NCBI GenBank assembly: GCA_964017045.1
Contig: OZ024794.1
Span: 55,266,108-55,330,107 of the forward strand
Direction: 5' to 3'
Length of the DNA stretch: 64,000 nt
Source of the DNA: Omphiscola glabra
Lineage: Eukaryota > Mollusca > Gastropoda > Lymnaeidae
The position numbers and the translations under genes are program-made. This document shows, piece after piece, positions 46,925-58,890 of this stretch. Within the stretch, counting starts at the first letter, position 1; each line of letters starts with the position of its first letter. Under the pieces are notes generated by a model. That model did not search any database. It was not told the origin of the DNA and worked only from the letters and a program-made list of their open reading frames with translations.

Positions 46925-47035
46925 AAGCAACAACAGCGACGTTCATCGAGTACGTAAGGTCAAAAGGTTAAATCTACGCTAGACCCACGTGATCGAATAT
47001 AGAACACGGACTTGAACTTATTTTGAAACATGATT
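46925..47035 (-). pseudogene. Relic of EF-hand paralogue exon 1 and promoter
   Basis: The segment aaagcaacaacagcg, then acgttcatc, matches 23 of 24 bases of exon 1 of paralogue F (minus strand; signal-peptide codons around NIAVVAF, with GTC for ATC). The sequence beyond shares shorter pieces of the E/F upstream region, such as cggacttgaact. The start codon, donor site and TATA box are not preserved and no exons 2-4 were found nearby, so this is a broken eighth copy. Confidence 0.6.
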
Positions 47036-47511
47036 TTTAACAACCAAATTTTATTTTGGCCAAACAAAACTCGAGATTTTGTCTTTCCTTTTTTTCCCTT
47101 CAGCGCTTCTTCCGCAACAACTTTTCTGTTTCGACTTTTTATGCTAAAATCATTACAATCCCCGCTTATCACGTAAAGATAAGACATTGTGGCTCGCCTG
47201 ACTTTTTCATGTATATCTCACAGAACTCGTCACCAATCGACACTAAAATGATAAAATAGACATTTTATCTTCGTTAGCGATTCTGGCAATTCATCTTATG
47301 CAATAAAATTGAAACTATCTCTCCCGTTGACCTGCAGAACTCAATTTTTAACTCAACGGGAATATTTTTTAAAAAAATTTCGTTGGTATACTTTGATCAG
47401 ATTTGAACTAAAGACATTTGACGTTCCTTTAAACATACAAGTAAGAAATATTGACATTTATTGGTAAAATAAAGGGACATTTATTGGTAAAATATCATCA
47501 AATAAATAGTT
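47036..47511. other. Intergenic DNA, weak E/F upstream similarity
   Basis: The first 100 bp resemble the region upstream of paralogues E and F (ttttattttggcc, then cttttt/cttcag patches). Nothing else was recognised. Confidence 0.4.
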
Positions 47512-47625
47512 CAAATATGAAATTGACAGTTAAAATTGACAGGTAAAATTGACAGGTAAAATTGACAGGTAAAATTGACAGGTAAAATTGACATGTAAAA
47601 TTGACAGGTAAAATATACAGTTTAA
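47512..47625. repeat. 13-bp tandem repeat (ggtaaaattgaca)
   Basis: About eight units. Confidence 0.85.
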
Positions 47626-47988
47626 AATATTTTTTGAATGACACATAAAAGAAAAAAAATTCCAATATATAGCATCAACAGGAGCGATTTAAAAAAATTT
47701 CTTTTAAACTTAAATAATTATCGCCAAATCTTCACGAGACGTCTTCTCCTACAGGTAACAATAATAGATAGTTTTTTTTTTTTATCTCTTTCACTATTCG
47801 TCTCTTTTTTGTTGACCTATTTTTCTTGAATTCATTTTTGTTGTTGAGGTGTTTTTTGGGTGAGATCGCACAGTCACTCGCTCGGGACTTCTTGATCCTG
47901 ACTTTGCGACATAAAGTTGTCCGAGTGAGAAAACTGAAGTTTTAATACGCACTAAAACATACGGCGAACGACCATATGGCAGTTTTAA

Positions 47989-48043
47989 TACGCTCTAGGC
48001 TTGGGTACTGCGCTATATAAAACAACCTTAGTAATAATAATAA
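47989..48043 (+). mobile_element. LINE 3' tail with (AAT)n
   Basis: The text cttgggtactgcgctatata, then aaacaacctta and (gta)ataataataat, matches the inverted 3' end of the LINE at 57791-57845. Confidence 0.6.
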
Positions 48044-48049
48044 TATCAA

Positions 48050-48325
48050 CTCCGAAATTATCAAATGTGCTTCCCTGAGATTTGTAGATTGTTATTGCAT
48101 AAGCCGGGATGTTGGGGGATTTGTCAACGCCACGGCATAAAGGGTAGAGTTAGTGTCGCTGGGCGCCAGTTCCTTTAGTTAGACGACAACAGTGTCACCA
48201 CGATTCCATTCGGACAATATTTCTATAGTGATGAAGTTGCGGTGAAGGTCCTTTACAATCGTTCGAGTACAGTTGCACTATCCCTTCTTTGGATTGAGAT
48301 TTCTCAGCAGGATAATAATTACACC
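48050..48325 (-). pseudogene. Helitron/PIF1 helicase relic
   Basis: The minus strand reads VIIILLRNLNPKKG, stop, CNCTRTIVKDLHRN, then EILSEWNRGDTVVV, and finally IPAYAITIYKSQGSTFDNFG. In Helitron and PIF1-type helicases the order is M-x-LRN-[LI]-[ND]-x-x-x-GLCNGTR, a PRI block and then F-A-[ML]-T-I-N-K-S-Q-G-Q-[ST]. Two in-frame stops show that it is dead. The N-terminal Walker motifs and the Rep domain are not in the window. Helitron and stand-alone PIF1-like origins cannot be separated from this piece. Confidence 0.7.
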
Positions 48326-48414
48326 TCTCTTCAGCATCAGAATATGAGGATGCATGCCTGAAAAATGCTGGAAATTGGAAGTAAAATAATTTTTTGGAGG
48401 CAATTTAAGACGAG

Positions 48415-48765
48415 ATCAGAGTCATAGTATTTATTGAGAATCATAGTATTTATTGAGAGTCATAGTATTTATTGAGAGTCATAGTATTTATTGAGAGTCA
48501 TAGTTTTTATTGAGAGTCATAGTATTTATTGAGAGTCATAGTATTTATTGAGAGTCATATTATTTATTGAGAGTCATAGTATTTATTGAGAGTCATAGTA
48601 TTTATTGAGAGTCATAGTATTTATTGAGAGTCATAGTATTTATTGAGAGTCATAGTATTTATTGAGAGTCATAGTATTTATTGAGAGTCATAGTATTTAT
48701 TGAGAGTCATAGTATTTATTGAGAGTCATAGTATTTATTGAGAGTCATAGTATTTATTGTTGATT
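48415..48765. repeat. 19-bp tandem repeat, about 18 copies
   Basis: The unit is gagagtcatagtatttatt, nearly perfect. Confidence 0.95.
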
Positions 48766-48885
48766 GAAATTTCCGTTACAAACATCGCAAAAGATCAAAA
48801 TGAAACTAAACTGAACAAAAATATTATAATGTTTAATTTTTTTTAAAATATATGTGCATTTTAAAAAATGTATACAGTTTTTAAA

Positions 48886-48995
48886 AAAGACAACAGATAC
48901 ACACAAGATTTTGAAAAATAGGAAGACAACAGATACACACAAGATTTTGAAAAATAGGAAGACAACAGATACACACAAGATTTTGAAAAATAGGT
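48886..48995. repeat. 36-bp tandem repeat, three copies
   Basis: The unit contains agacaacagatacacacaag and attttgaaaaatagga. Confidence 0.9.
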
Positions 48996-49539
48996 TAAAA
49001 TAAGAATAGCATCTGCTAAATGTTCTGGTGTCACGTGTGGCGTAGATAAACTAACTTGTTTTTTTTAAATTATTATTTCAATAATTGTTTAAGTTTTTCT
49101 GTTCATCTCTGGTTGGTTAAAATTACAAATGATAGCGGAATAGTGTATGTCACATGTCAATTTTTATCTCTTTCAGTCCACTAGGCACTAGACCCCAGTT
49201 TAACTACGTGAACCTCGCTGATTTTTGCATTTTCCTCTCATTGCAGGGTAGCCATTTTATTATTTTTTTGTTTAAATGACATCTTTCATAAAGTAAATAC
49301 ATTTAATATTAGACGACGTTGAAACATGTCCTAGCTACATTTAGAAAATACAAACCATTAAAAAAATTTTTTTTTATCAGAATAACAAAGAGAAAAGGTA
49401 ACTCTTGTTTACGCTTTTTAACGGTAAATGACCGACCTACCGGAAATTTACACTTAAACTTAACTTTGTTTATGTCTGGGTTTGCGCCCACTCTCATTCT
49501 TGTCTATGTTTAAGCTAGGATACATGTAAAGATACATGT
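48996..49539. other. Intergenic DNA, nothing recognised
   Basis: Overlapping 62-64 codon frames at 49309-49513 occur on both strands and resemble no family I know. They may be part of the Penelope-like element that ends downstream. Confidence 0.4.
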
Positions 49540-49690
49540 TGTAAATTTAAATGTATACCTATGTAAATGTTTTTATTTTTTTTGTACCGATGAATGCACT
49601 TGCCGAAACCTTTACTTTTGTACTTTGTAAAATAATCATTAAAGCTGAATATTATATATTGTTTTATTTACACATATTGTTTGTAGCTAA
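49540..49690 (+). mobile_element. Penelope-like element 3' end, diverged
   Basis: The order 'ccgatgaatgcacttgccga', 'aacctttact', 'aataatcattaaagctgaat' and 'acacatattgtttgt' parallels the terminal repeat at 21440-21545. The hammerhead core at 49587-49610 has C for U in CUGAUGA and is probably inactive. Confidence 0.5.
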
Positions 49691-50116
49691 TTAATCATCT
49701 GTCACACAGCTATTCGCGAGTAACGTTTGCACTCCGCTAAATTGTTTGCTATTTTCGTTATCCTGCAACTAGTGTTTCTTAAGTAGGTCTTTCTTATAAA
49801 ATGAACGAAAGAATCTTCTCTGTCGACGGGTTTTTGTGCAACGTCAACTCTATTCAGGGATCCGGCAACTGCCTGTTCCTATCGGTGAGTTATTTCTTGA
49901 CACAAAAAGGGCAGTAGATTTAGTTGCAAATGGTAGAAAACGACAAATTAACTCTTATTTTTCTAACACTAAATCCACCGGGAATTTTCTCAAAATATCC
50001 GGACTCCGTGAAAACAAACGCACCCGGTTAAACACTATTCCTTGATAATTATTAATATGTTAATAAAATGGTATTGTTGCGTAAATTTTTAAACATGGAA
50101 AATAGTATGTGCTGGG

Positions 50117-51381
50117 CAGGCCCGGATTAAGCCATTTTAGTGCCCAAGGCACAAACCCACATGGGTGCCCCCTTCTGCCCGGGGCCCCTGATCTTTCACT
50201 GACCGTGACCGCTGGTATGTTCAATATTATTCAAAGAAAACAGTTGTTAAGAAATATGTTTGTAGTTTGTATTACTATCACTTATATAAAACCTACTATA
50301 AAGTATTTCGGTATTAAAATTAATAGTTAATAAATTTTGAAATAATGATAGACAAAAATACTTTATATTTTATTAGATGAAAAATGTTTACATTTTAAAG
50401 ATTTTTTTCCTAGATTTACATCTAGCGAAGTTTTTGAGTATATCGTCAAAGTTAATTTTGCGCAACACATCTGCCTCGATCATAAGCAGAGATAAGGAAA
50501 CGAGCCTTTCTTGTTTCATTGATGATCTATTTGGATTTTTTGTACGTTTCAACTGAGAAAAAGAGCGCTCAGTTGAACAGTTAGTAACCATTAATTATAA
50601 AAATATGCGCAAGGCGATTTCAACATTTGAAAAGGCCCACTTGATGTTGTCTCTAACTATTACTTTGTATAATTCTCCATGATTGAACGTGTTGTTTTCC
50701 GATTTTGATGCAGGAAACTGTTGTAGTTCAGTACATAAATTATTGTTCAGATCTTTAGGATAAGCATTTATTAGTTCTTCACAACACTGAGATGTTTGTT
50801 ATAGTGATGCATCGACCAAACAAGAAAATCGAACTGCTACATCATTCTACACCTCTTCAAATCTTTCAAATTCATTCCTAGATTTATGCAAGTGATCTGC
50901 TAGTGAAAAATACAAATTAGCACACGTTTTCAAGTTCACATGCTCATTTTGTGTCTATTACTAAGGGGTTCCCGGTCGAATTAATTAATTAATGTTATTA
51001 TTTTAATATTATTTATTGAAAATATAAAAATGGTTTAAATCTTTTTATAAAACTTCCCAAAAATTTTTAAAATTCGAATACGACCGCATTATTTATTTAC
51101 AAGACGAGTGAGTCCACATGGTCCGCATTTTGCTCATTACCATTTACCAGGAGTTTTTAATTTTTTTTATGCGCTTAATTTTTAAGCATTCAAGATTGTA
51201 CCAAACTTGAATGTGAATTTTTATTATAATGTATTTCTTCATTTTCATAGCATTTGTTCAATTTTCAGTTGTTCTGGACTTAAATTTGTTAAAAAAAAAA
51301 ATTCTTGAGGAATTGTGGTGCCCCCAAACGCTTGGTGCCCAAGGCACGTGCCTTGTTTGCCTAGAGGTTAATACAGCCCTG
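50117..51381 (-). mobile_element. hAT transposon, internally deleted, perfect 8-bp duplication
   Basis: The 1265-bp element runs from CAGGCCCGGATTAAGCC to TTAATACAGCCCTG. It is flanked by identical octamers gtgctggg at 50109-50116 and 51382-51389. Both subterminal regions contain 'gtgcccaaggcac' motifs. The minus strand carries the C-terminal part of a hAT transposase. Confidence 0.88.
50388..50950 (-). pseudogene. hAT transposase C-terminal region, broken
   Basis: The minus strand reads LADHLHKSRNEFERFEEV, stop, NDVAVRFSCLVDASL, stop, then CCEELINAYPKDLNNN and, after a further stop, NCSTERSFSQLKRTKNPNRS, MKQERLVSLSLLMIEAD and FARCKSRKK. The last block is the hAT dimerisation domain (ERSFS-x-LKR-x-K-x-x-x-R-S-x-M-x-QERL-x-x-L). 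The type matches ZMYM/TTF-zinc-finger hAT proteins. At least three stops and the missing N-terminal half make it non-functional. Confidence 0.8.
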
Positions 51382-51389
51382 GTGCTGGG

Positions 51390-52130
51390 GATAAAACCTG
51401 ATAAGTACCTTCAAGTTTTCCATACGTTTGCTTTGTATGAGGCCTGTGCAAAACTAGGACACACTATATGTTATATTGTTATGTGCATAAGTTAAGGAAA
51501 TGTGACGAAATGAAGAAACAAACATATCACCATAAACCATGTTTCAGTGAACAAGAAAGAACTATAAAGAAAAGAACATAGATGAGATCGCAGATTTGTG
51601 CGTAAATTAGATTATTTGTTGTGTTGCCATGACATGTGAACATGTGCTCTGACATCGTTGTATGTTGTGCTGTATTGGGTTAATATTCTCTTATGTTTAC
51701 CAATACGTGAAACGTGAGACCTGTGGCTATAGCAGCTGCCCATAGGATTTATCATATATTTGTTTTTGATGACAAAAACACAATTTATTTAATTTATAAA
51801 TGTGGGAATTTAAAAAGTCTTTTTTTTTTACATTTACCTAACCTGTAGTTTATCTAGCTATTGTAAGCTTAAAATTCGGTCATATTGTATTGCCAGAAAT
51901 AGGTTTATCTCTGACTACTTATATATTTCGTTGATAGATATAACACTAAAAGTAAAAATATTAAGTTTTTATTCCTCGGCAATGGCATCTTTGTGAATTT
52001 AAGTGGAAATCATAAGCGTTAATTACTTATTTTCACCACGTTTGAAATTGCCTTTTAACGATTTTTAATGATGTAACCATAAATAACAATGTAGAGTAAA
52101 ACATCAAAACCTAATGGACTTAAAAAAATA
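51390..52130. other. Intergenic DNA, nothing recognised
   Basis: No gene was recognised between the hAT element and paralogue F. Confidence 0.5.
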
Positions 52131-52199
52131 TGAGTTTATTATTATATTGAATTTTTTTTTGTAAATAAACAAACATTGATTCTTGATAGGCTCATTGAT

Positions 52200-54470
52200 C
52201 TAGTCAAAGTAGGCGTTCCAGTTGAATCGGAATTCTCTCTCATTGATTGAGCCGTCGCCTGCAAAGGAAAACATTTTCAAACTATTAATATCATGCTAAA
52301 TTATGTCACCGTGACATGGACGTGGTTTCGCTGTTGTTAATTAATTGTATAGTAACAAGAAGAATGTTTTTAGAAGAACGCATGTAATGGTTTATTTTCA
52401 GAATAAAGGAAGATACTTAAAGATTAAGATTTGTTATTTCTGCTGTTGATGATTCAATTGATGTGTTCCGATTTTTAACAAGACCCAAAAAATACCTTTA
52501 AAAAAATTAATTTATTGATAAAACTCGTTTTAAAGTTATTTTGAGAGTTGTGTTAACTTTTCCACACACAAAGAAACACGGTTTTAAAAAAAAAAAAAGT
52601 TCGTTACATGCGTAAAAATAAAAGTAACTCCTTTTTAAATCTTTTATATTAATTTTACTTTTGTTCCTGTTTTTGTGGTACAGTCTTCAGACGGCTAATT
52701 GACCCACTTCCCGTGATCCTATCAAACTGAAACTTGGCACGTAGACTAAATGCCAATGACAACACATTCATTTAACATTTTCAGCAACCCCTCACCCCGT
52801 TTTTTTTCAACACTACTAATAATAAGTTTTTTTCTGTTTTTTAAGTGGAAGATGAATGGTGTAGAGATTAATTGTGCAGTTTTTGCTATGTGCTTTTTAT
52901 TTGTGACTACTTGGGTTTCAATATATCTTTAGTCTATTAGGCATTACATGCATTCAGTTTGATAAAAATCATTAATGTACCAAAAATCAGTTGCTACAAT
53001 CACATAAATTATAAAATGTTATAAATGTTAAATTACGCACAGTTCCATAAAAGCAAACAAAAAAGCATACAAATATTGAACTGAAAAACTTTGTTTGTTA
53101 GGGGTTGCTGATTTTATTCTATTTTTTTCTGATTAAATATGACGGAGAAATTAGATTATTTGATATAAATCTCTATAACCTGGTAAATACATTAAAAGAA
53201 ACCTATTACGTGCTCCTTTAACGTTGTGCAATATTGAGTTAAAAGAAAGAAAAAAAAATTGTTCAAGTAATAAACTTTATTCCTTTGACGTTTTGCAAGC
53301 AGTTTTACCTTTTTAAAATTAATTACACGATACAATAGTTTGCACTGTGTCTACATAGAATATAGTTAGTAATGTTCAGTCCGCGGCGTTTAAATTTGTT
53401 GGCAGCTGCAACAGTTAATGGTAAACAGAGTAAACCCTAACATAGGTAACGTACCGTTCTCATCCCAGAGTCTGAAGATGTGTGGGAAGTCCTGGGAGTT
53501 GAGGACCTCATCAGCTACTCTGTCCAACTCGAGGAAGAAAAGTGGAGCGTTTTGTGGGTTGGGGAAATTCTCTTGTCTCCAGCTGCTGTCAAACTCTTGT
53601 TTGGAGACTGAACCGTCACCTTAGAAGTTGAGAGATGCTTATTACTAACTTGGAAATATTTAAAAATAGTTGAAGTTATTGTTTTAAAAAAGCGATTAAC
53701 TTAACTCAGGTTGAACAACACATGTCATTGCTATATCTGACATTTGTTTTACTTACGATCGTCATCAAAGTGAAGCCAGAATCTGTTCAACTCAGCATTT
53801 GAGAGTTGGTTGTCATTTCCAGCGTATTGGTTGAAAATTCTGTCCAGGTTAGCACTGCCACCTCCTGGCTGAGCAACAACACTAAAAAATTTGATTGTAT
53901 AGGAAGTAAGAAACATCAGCAAATTTGATTGTATAGTAAGTAAGAAACATCAGCAAATTTGATTGTATATGAAGTAAGAAACATCAACTAATTTGATTGT
54001 ATAGGAAGTAAGAAACATCAACAAATTTGATTGTATAGAAAGTAAGAAACATCAACAAATTTGATTGTATAGGAAGTAAGAAACATCAACTAATTTGCTT
54101 GTATAGAAAGAAATAACCATCAACAAATTTTCAAAAACAAAATATTTTCAAATACTCCTTAAAAACAGCATATTTTTTTAACTTGCCAGATTCATTTTCT
54201 TGCAATAAAGGCAAAACTTAAAAGAAACTCAAACATAAAGGAATGTGATTTAAGTTTAAGTCAGAAATAATCTTTCTTGGCCAGTGAGTAAGTTGACTTT
54301 ATATTCGCTTGATTTAATCTCACGGCATTAGCAAAAAAAAACATTTGAAATAACAATTGACGAAATTATAATAACAGCTTCAAGTTATTTGACCTAAAAT
54401 TAATTACGACAAATCCCTAAACTGTTTACCAGGCAACGAGGGCAAAAGCAACAACAGCGATGTTCATCAT
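52200..54470 (-). CDS. Secreted two-EF-hand protein, paralogue F
   Basis: The coding sequence is the minus-strand join of 54470-54430, 53881-53757, 53619-53455 and 52258-52200, giving 129 residues with GT-AG introns. The signal peptide is MMNIAVVAFALVA, then CVVAQ. The mature chain opens PGGGSANL and has no cysteine. EF loop 1 (residues 53-64) is DDDRDGSVSKQE and EF loop 2 (108-119) is DENGDGSINERE, both canonical; the Arg at loop-1 position 4 is encoded across the splice junction. Conserved blocks RFWLHFD, PNPQNAPLFF, ELDRV and DFPHIFRLW are present, and the tail is NWNAYFD. The TATA box is at 54533-54540, 63-70 nt before the start; an AATAAA is at 52135-52140. Exons, introns 1-2 and upstream DNA are nearly the same as in paralogue E, and the start of intron 3 matches paralogue G. 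Calcium binding and secretion are inferred. Confidence 0.88.
53886..54130. repeat. 34-bp tandem repeat in intron 1 of paralogue F
   Basis: About seven units of the same sequence and position as in paralogue E (42970-43255), with different copy number. Confidence 0.9.
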
Positions 54471-54532
54471 GATTATGACTGGATGAAGTCAGTAGCTGTC
54501 TGTAAAGGTAAAGTCCTCATTATTTTCTCCAG

Positions 54533-54540
54533 TTTATATA
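54533..54540 (-). promoter_or_regulatory. TATA box of paralogue F
   Basis: The minus strand reads CTTATATAAACT around this octamer, 63-70 nt before the start codon. Confidence 0.7.
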
Positions 54541-55208
54541 AGCCAGCATGATGAAATATGGGGCCAGGATTTGAACAAATATTTTTTGTTTTTTTTTAAC
54601 CGAAGTTGAATTTTATTAATACGTTTTTTTTTTAGTTTTCTGTCCACGTGTACACACATGTGGCCTACATTTTGTTGTTAAATTTTTTTTTTCATCTTCA
54701 ACCTATTTTTTTATTTATTACACATAAAAACATGAATAATTGATCGTGGCTCTGGTAAAGTGATCAGTGAAGTCTCCTGACTATTTCCCTGTGATAGGAT
54801 TTTTTTTTTTTTTTTTTAAAAATATGAGTTCTAGCATTTCTATCCATTAAAGAAAAGAAATTAAGAAATTATGCACACCAATACAACACTTTATTTTTAA
54901 CATCCATTTTATTTACATCACTGATTAATTTGTTTAATAAGCGATTTACGATTTAACAATAATTCACTTTATAGAGGTTTGTCACAGAATACACCATGCA
55001 AACCCCCATTTTAATCAAAAGAACTGTCTAAATTGATTTTGCTGACACATATTGTAATGACTGTGACTATCTTTCATTTTGAACAGTTCATTGCTTTATA
55101 AAAATATTGACTTTAAAATGTATTCATCGCAATGTTGCTAGTTGCAAAAATGCTGAATCATGTAGCAGACCAGCATTAACTTTTAAAAAGTAATAATAGG
55201 TACAAATT
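54541..55208. other. Upstream flank of paralogue F (duplicated from E)
   Basis: Diverged copy of 43680-44370, with shared pieces such as 'tgctgacacatatt' and 'aaatgctgaatc'. Confidence 0.65.
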
Positions 55209-55636
55209 GGTGTCGAGTGGTCTAAACCAGGGCAATCTCAAGTTCGTGGACAGGAGTTCAATACCCGCCAAAGCCAAAGCTAAGTCTAGCAAAAATATCA
55301 CCGGTACCTCGGCTGGATGGGTCTTGTTATCCTTGGATGTCTACTCATCTAAAAGTAGGAAACTCTAAATTCAAAATCCGTAGATGGAGTCCCGTAGGCG
55401 GATAACATTGACACAATAAACATTGCGACAACTCCTGCGAAGCCATTGGTTCTAAGCTGTATCATTCACATGATGTTCCCTTGGGTTATTCAGCGTCGTG
55501 GATAGAGACAATTTGCAATGTAGGGAACCAGCTTATAATCCTAAAAAGATTAATCCCAAGTCTTGTGGATTTCGTCCTGCAAAGTCTACACCATCGTCAC
55601 CTTGTGACGGACGGATGCCAGCAAAAAAAAAATTGT
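55209..55636 (+). mobile_element. Complete tRNA-derived SINE with target duplication
   Basis: The head is gtgtcgagtggtctaaacc with a B-box-like aggagttcaatacccgcc. The body contains aatccgtagatggagtcccg, and the 3' end is tgacggacggatgccagc plus an A-run. The flanks tacaaatt at 55201-55208 and 55637-55644 are a target duplication. The homologous site upstream of paralogue E (about 44367-44377) is empty. Confidence 0.85.
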
Positions 55637-55639
55637 TAC

Positions 55640-55945
55640 AAATTCTACAAGAGCGCTTGCTTATCGCGATGTTCAAACTGTGACTCAAATTTGCACCTAA
55701 TAGCACTGATTCAGGATCGTGCGTTTCAAGCACTTGACCCATTTGAGAAAATATGACCTTAAACTACGCACCGCGTAACTTGAAGGCTAAAAGGTTTTTC
55801 AGTACTAAATATTCTACCTACAATAGTGGTCAACTTTCTTTGCATGTTCAATGTTCAATTCATGGTCCTGGATATATTTTTTATTAATCCAAGGAGGGAC
55901 TCGTTTATTAAACTTATGTACACGTCTATAGTTTTGTTAGACTGG
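55640..55945. other. Distal end of the E/F segmental duplication
   Basis: Matches 44375-44620, with the shared text aaggctaaaaggtttttcag, tactaaatattc and 'atggtcctggatat'. Confidence 0.75.
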
Positions 55946-57790
55946 TTGTAAAAAATAAAACAGTCTCTAATGGATTGGTGGGTTAATGAGTGCACTCATT
56001 TTCACGAGGCAATGAAATGTACATAGCAGAGCGCACCGAGGTGTTTGTGAAATAAAGAGAAATATAGGAACAAGGTATGCTAAACTTGAATTCATAGAAA
56101 GGACAAAAGAGTTGGACGTCTCGGCAGTCCATAAGTTATTATCTGAAATAAAGAGACCATTATCTTGAACTTCTGCAATAATAGCGTGTACTAATAGCGT
56201 GTACTAATATCGTGTACTAATAGCGTGTGATTATAGCGTGTGATAATAGCGTGTCTGGCACTCCATACTGACGAACTACATGAAATCAAACTAATGTAGA
56301 TTTGCTTTTTTCCAGATGTTTCCTTGACCGAGGGTATCTTTTCTTTACAGCGTTATCAAAAATTTAAACCGTTGCAAGCTATAGTGTGATCAATCAAAAT
56401 TGACGTTAGGTGATCTATCCCGACTTACCATAACCTATTTTTGTCAGGTTAATTCAATTTGCGAATGATTTTTCACACATTTAAAAAAAAAACTATGAGC
56501 TAACATTGAGATTTTCTTGAATTTCTCGAGCCTCCCAGATTGTTACTTACAATTAGCAAAAGGTTCTGTAAATTATCCTTTTCTGCAAATTTGATAAAAC
56601 TCTTCAAGTAATTGAATGTCATATTGCAAGGCAAAAACCCCCCAAGCTTAATGTCTACAACATGTACGCCTATGTTACGGGATTTAAGTTAATAATAAAA
56701 AAATTGGTTAAATTCCTAGTTGGTTCACTCAATTTCCTCTGCCCAAACCCACGCGAGTTTTTGCAAGGAACCCTTAGAGGCAGCTTGAGAACCATTTTCT
56801 CAATATGTATGGCAGTGAAACAAAAATAGGTATTTTTCCAGACCCGTTGTATTGTGTTGTTTTTGAGCTGCAAGCTGCAATTCTGTTGGAAGTGATCAAT
56901 CTGCAATCAATGCAAATGTTTAAAAAATCTAGATACACAAAATTAAAACTGGTAGACCTTTATAAGTGGCCCCAATGTCATCAGTATGCTCTTAAAAGAC
57001 TTAGTTCGTTTAATCATTGTAATCTTTGACACTACCTGCTTGTGAAATCCAGTTACAAGGCAAAATTCTCTGATGAGCACTTTCAAGCTATCTTGATAAC
57101 AGAGTGTAATGCCTTAATATCGTAATAAATGTCATTATGTAAGAAAAGTTTGTCCAGGACAATATAAATATAGATGGATTACTCTGATTGTCCTATCTTA
57201 GATAAAGTAATAGTCTTTTGTCATTAGATGTTTGATAGTCTTTCCTTGGATATCAAGCTGTGTCGGCTGCAAGCCTCATCTACAGGTCAATGTCGCAGAT
57301 CATTTTCATTAGGCAAATATAACTGTCCTCCGAATTCAGCCTCACCACCACCACCCCCCCCCCCCCAACTAATTGTCTCGGATGCTTCGAAAGAGTGGTA
57401 TTAGGTCGGAACTTTGTGTGAGTTTTGTCTTTTGTCATGAGTGCGTGCTTGATAATGCTCGAGTATCATTTGCGTCACCTGACAAACAATCGGCAGAAGC
57501 GGCACTGAGCATGAAGCTCTTGGCCGACCACTCACGAAGAGCCGGCGTCCCCAGCCCCGGTCCAGCGAAATGTGATACCGTAAAGCCGGACCGAGGCACC
57601 AGACTCCTCTGTCGGCGCGTGGGCTCAAAACAAGGGAAGCTACTCGACGAATTTCCCAGCGCTCCTGTTATCCGCCCATTTCTCAAACTTATCTTCATGG
57701 GGGGAAATAGGTTTGAAGCGATTCCTTGGCATCTAAGCGTGGCAATCGTGTTGTAGCAGGGCGGCCCCGTTTCTGCTCGCTCAAAGCCAG
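55946..57790. other. Intergenic DNA; 13-bp repeat and GC-rich patch
   Basis: A short array of taatagcgtgtac-like units is at 56188-56254. A GC-rich patch at 57380-57780 opens frames of 75-127 codons on both strands with no recognised domain; it is probably an unidentified transposon. Confidence 0.45.
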
Positions 57791-58890
57791 ATTATTATTA
57801 TTATTAGTTGTCTTATATAGCGCGGTACCCCAGCCTAGGGCTAGGCTCACCGAACTGTACACAAATATATTAGCAAAAGAGACATAATCGTGACAATAAC
57901 ATAAAATATATGTATGTAATAAAGAATAGCTGTATAGAGACAAAACAAAAACAATTGCATATTCACCCCATCCACCTTAGAACTTTTACATGTCAAGCCA
58001 TAGACGGCGGCCAGCAGCAGCGTTTATCGGTCAGATGTGGAGAATCAGTCGGGGTAGTAGAGTTTAAAGAGATGTGTTTTGGGTGCAGTTTTGAAGGCCT
58101 GTGTAGTTGGTATATTGCGGATGTGTAGTGGCAGAGAATTCTATTGTTTGGGGGCGCAGAAAGAGAAAGATCGTTCACCATATGTTTTAGTAAGTGTCTT
58201 AGCAACGGACAGAATACGCGTGTCTGCGGAGTAGCGAAGCTGTCGAAGGGGTGAATAGACAGAAAGAAGTTAGGTTAGATAGGAAGGGCAGGAATCTGAG
58301 AAAAAGTTATGACAGAAAACAGATAGCTTGTATTCAATGCTTGCCTGTATAGGAAGCCAATGAATTGAGTGGAGTAGTGGAGTGACATGATCACGTTTTT
58401 TTTTGCCTTTAGAACTAGACTAGCAGCTGAATTTTGAACCTTTTGTAGTTTTTCTAAGAAGTGTTTTGGTGAACCTGACAGAAGAGAGTTGCAATAGTCA
58501 AGACGAGAGAGAACAAGAACACAGACTAGTATTTTTGTTGCGCTAACTGTGAGGTAGTGTCGGATGGAGCTGATCTGACGGATAGCGGTGTATGCAGAAC
58601 GACAAATGTGAGAGATATGTTTATCAAGAGACATGTTGTTAGAAAGAGTACAACCAAGATTTCTAGCAGAGGATGTATACTGTATGTCGGCGTTACCTAC
58701 TTGAAATGAGTAAGGGAGAGTTGAGGTAGAGGATGATTTGTGATAGTGAATGAGGAGTGCTTCCGTTTTGTCATCATTAAGCTTCAACTTGCTGAGTGAC
58801 ATCCAAGACTTGAAATCACCAATGCACTCCCGCAAATTCTGGACAGCGGAATCCACAAGAGAGGGATTGGTATGCTTGTAGATATGTCTG
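57791..58890 (-). pseudogene. LINE 3' end, CR1/L2-like reverse transcriptase fragment
   Basis: The minus strand encodes the C-terminal third of a non-LTR reverse transcriptase: IYKHTNPSLVDSAVQNL, then KLKLNDDKTEALLI, a NLGCTLSNNMSLDKHI block, SAYTAIRQISSIRHYLT and LSRLDYCNSLLSG, then LEKLQKVQNSAASLVL. After a frameshift it continues with the thumb region to NSLPLHIRN-like text near 58130. The 3' end is a short untranslated region with aggctggggtacc and an (AAT)n tail at 57791-57806. The YADD motif lies just outside, so the copy is 5'-truncated. Jockey-, CR1- and L2-type elements share these blocks. Confidence 0.85.

Noticed and set aside
55481..55756. 91-codon frame upstream of paralogue F
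   Set aside because: It lies within the SINE and its flank.
57373..57756. 127-codon frame in a GC-rich patch as a host gene
   Set aside because: Both strands are open through GC content alone; no recognisable domain, signal peptide or splice pattern.
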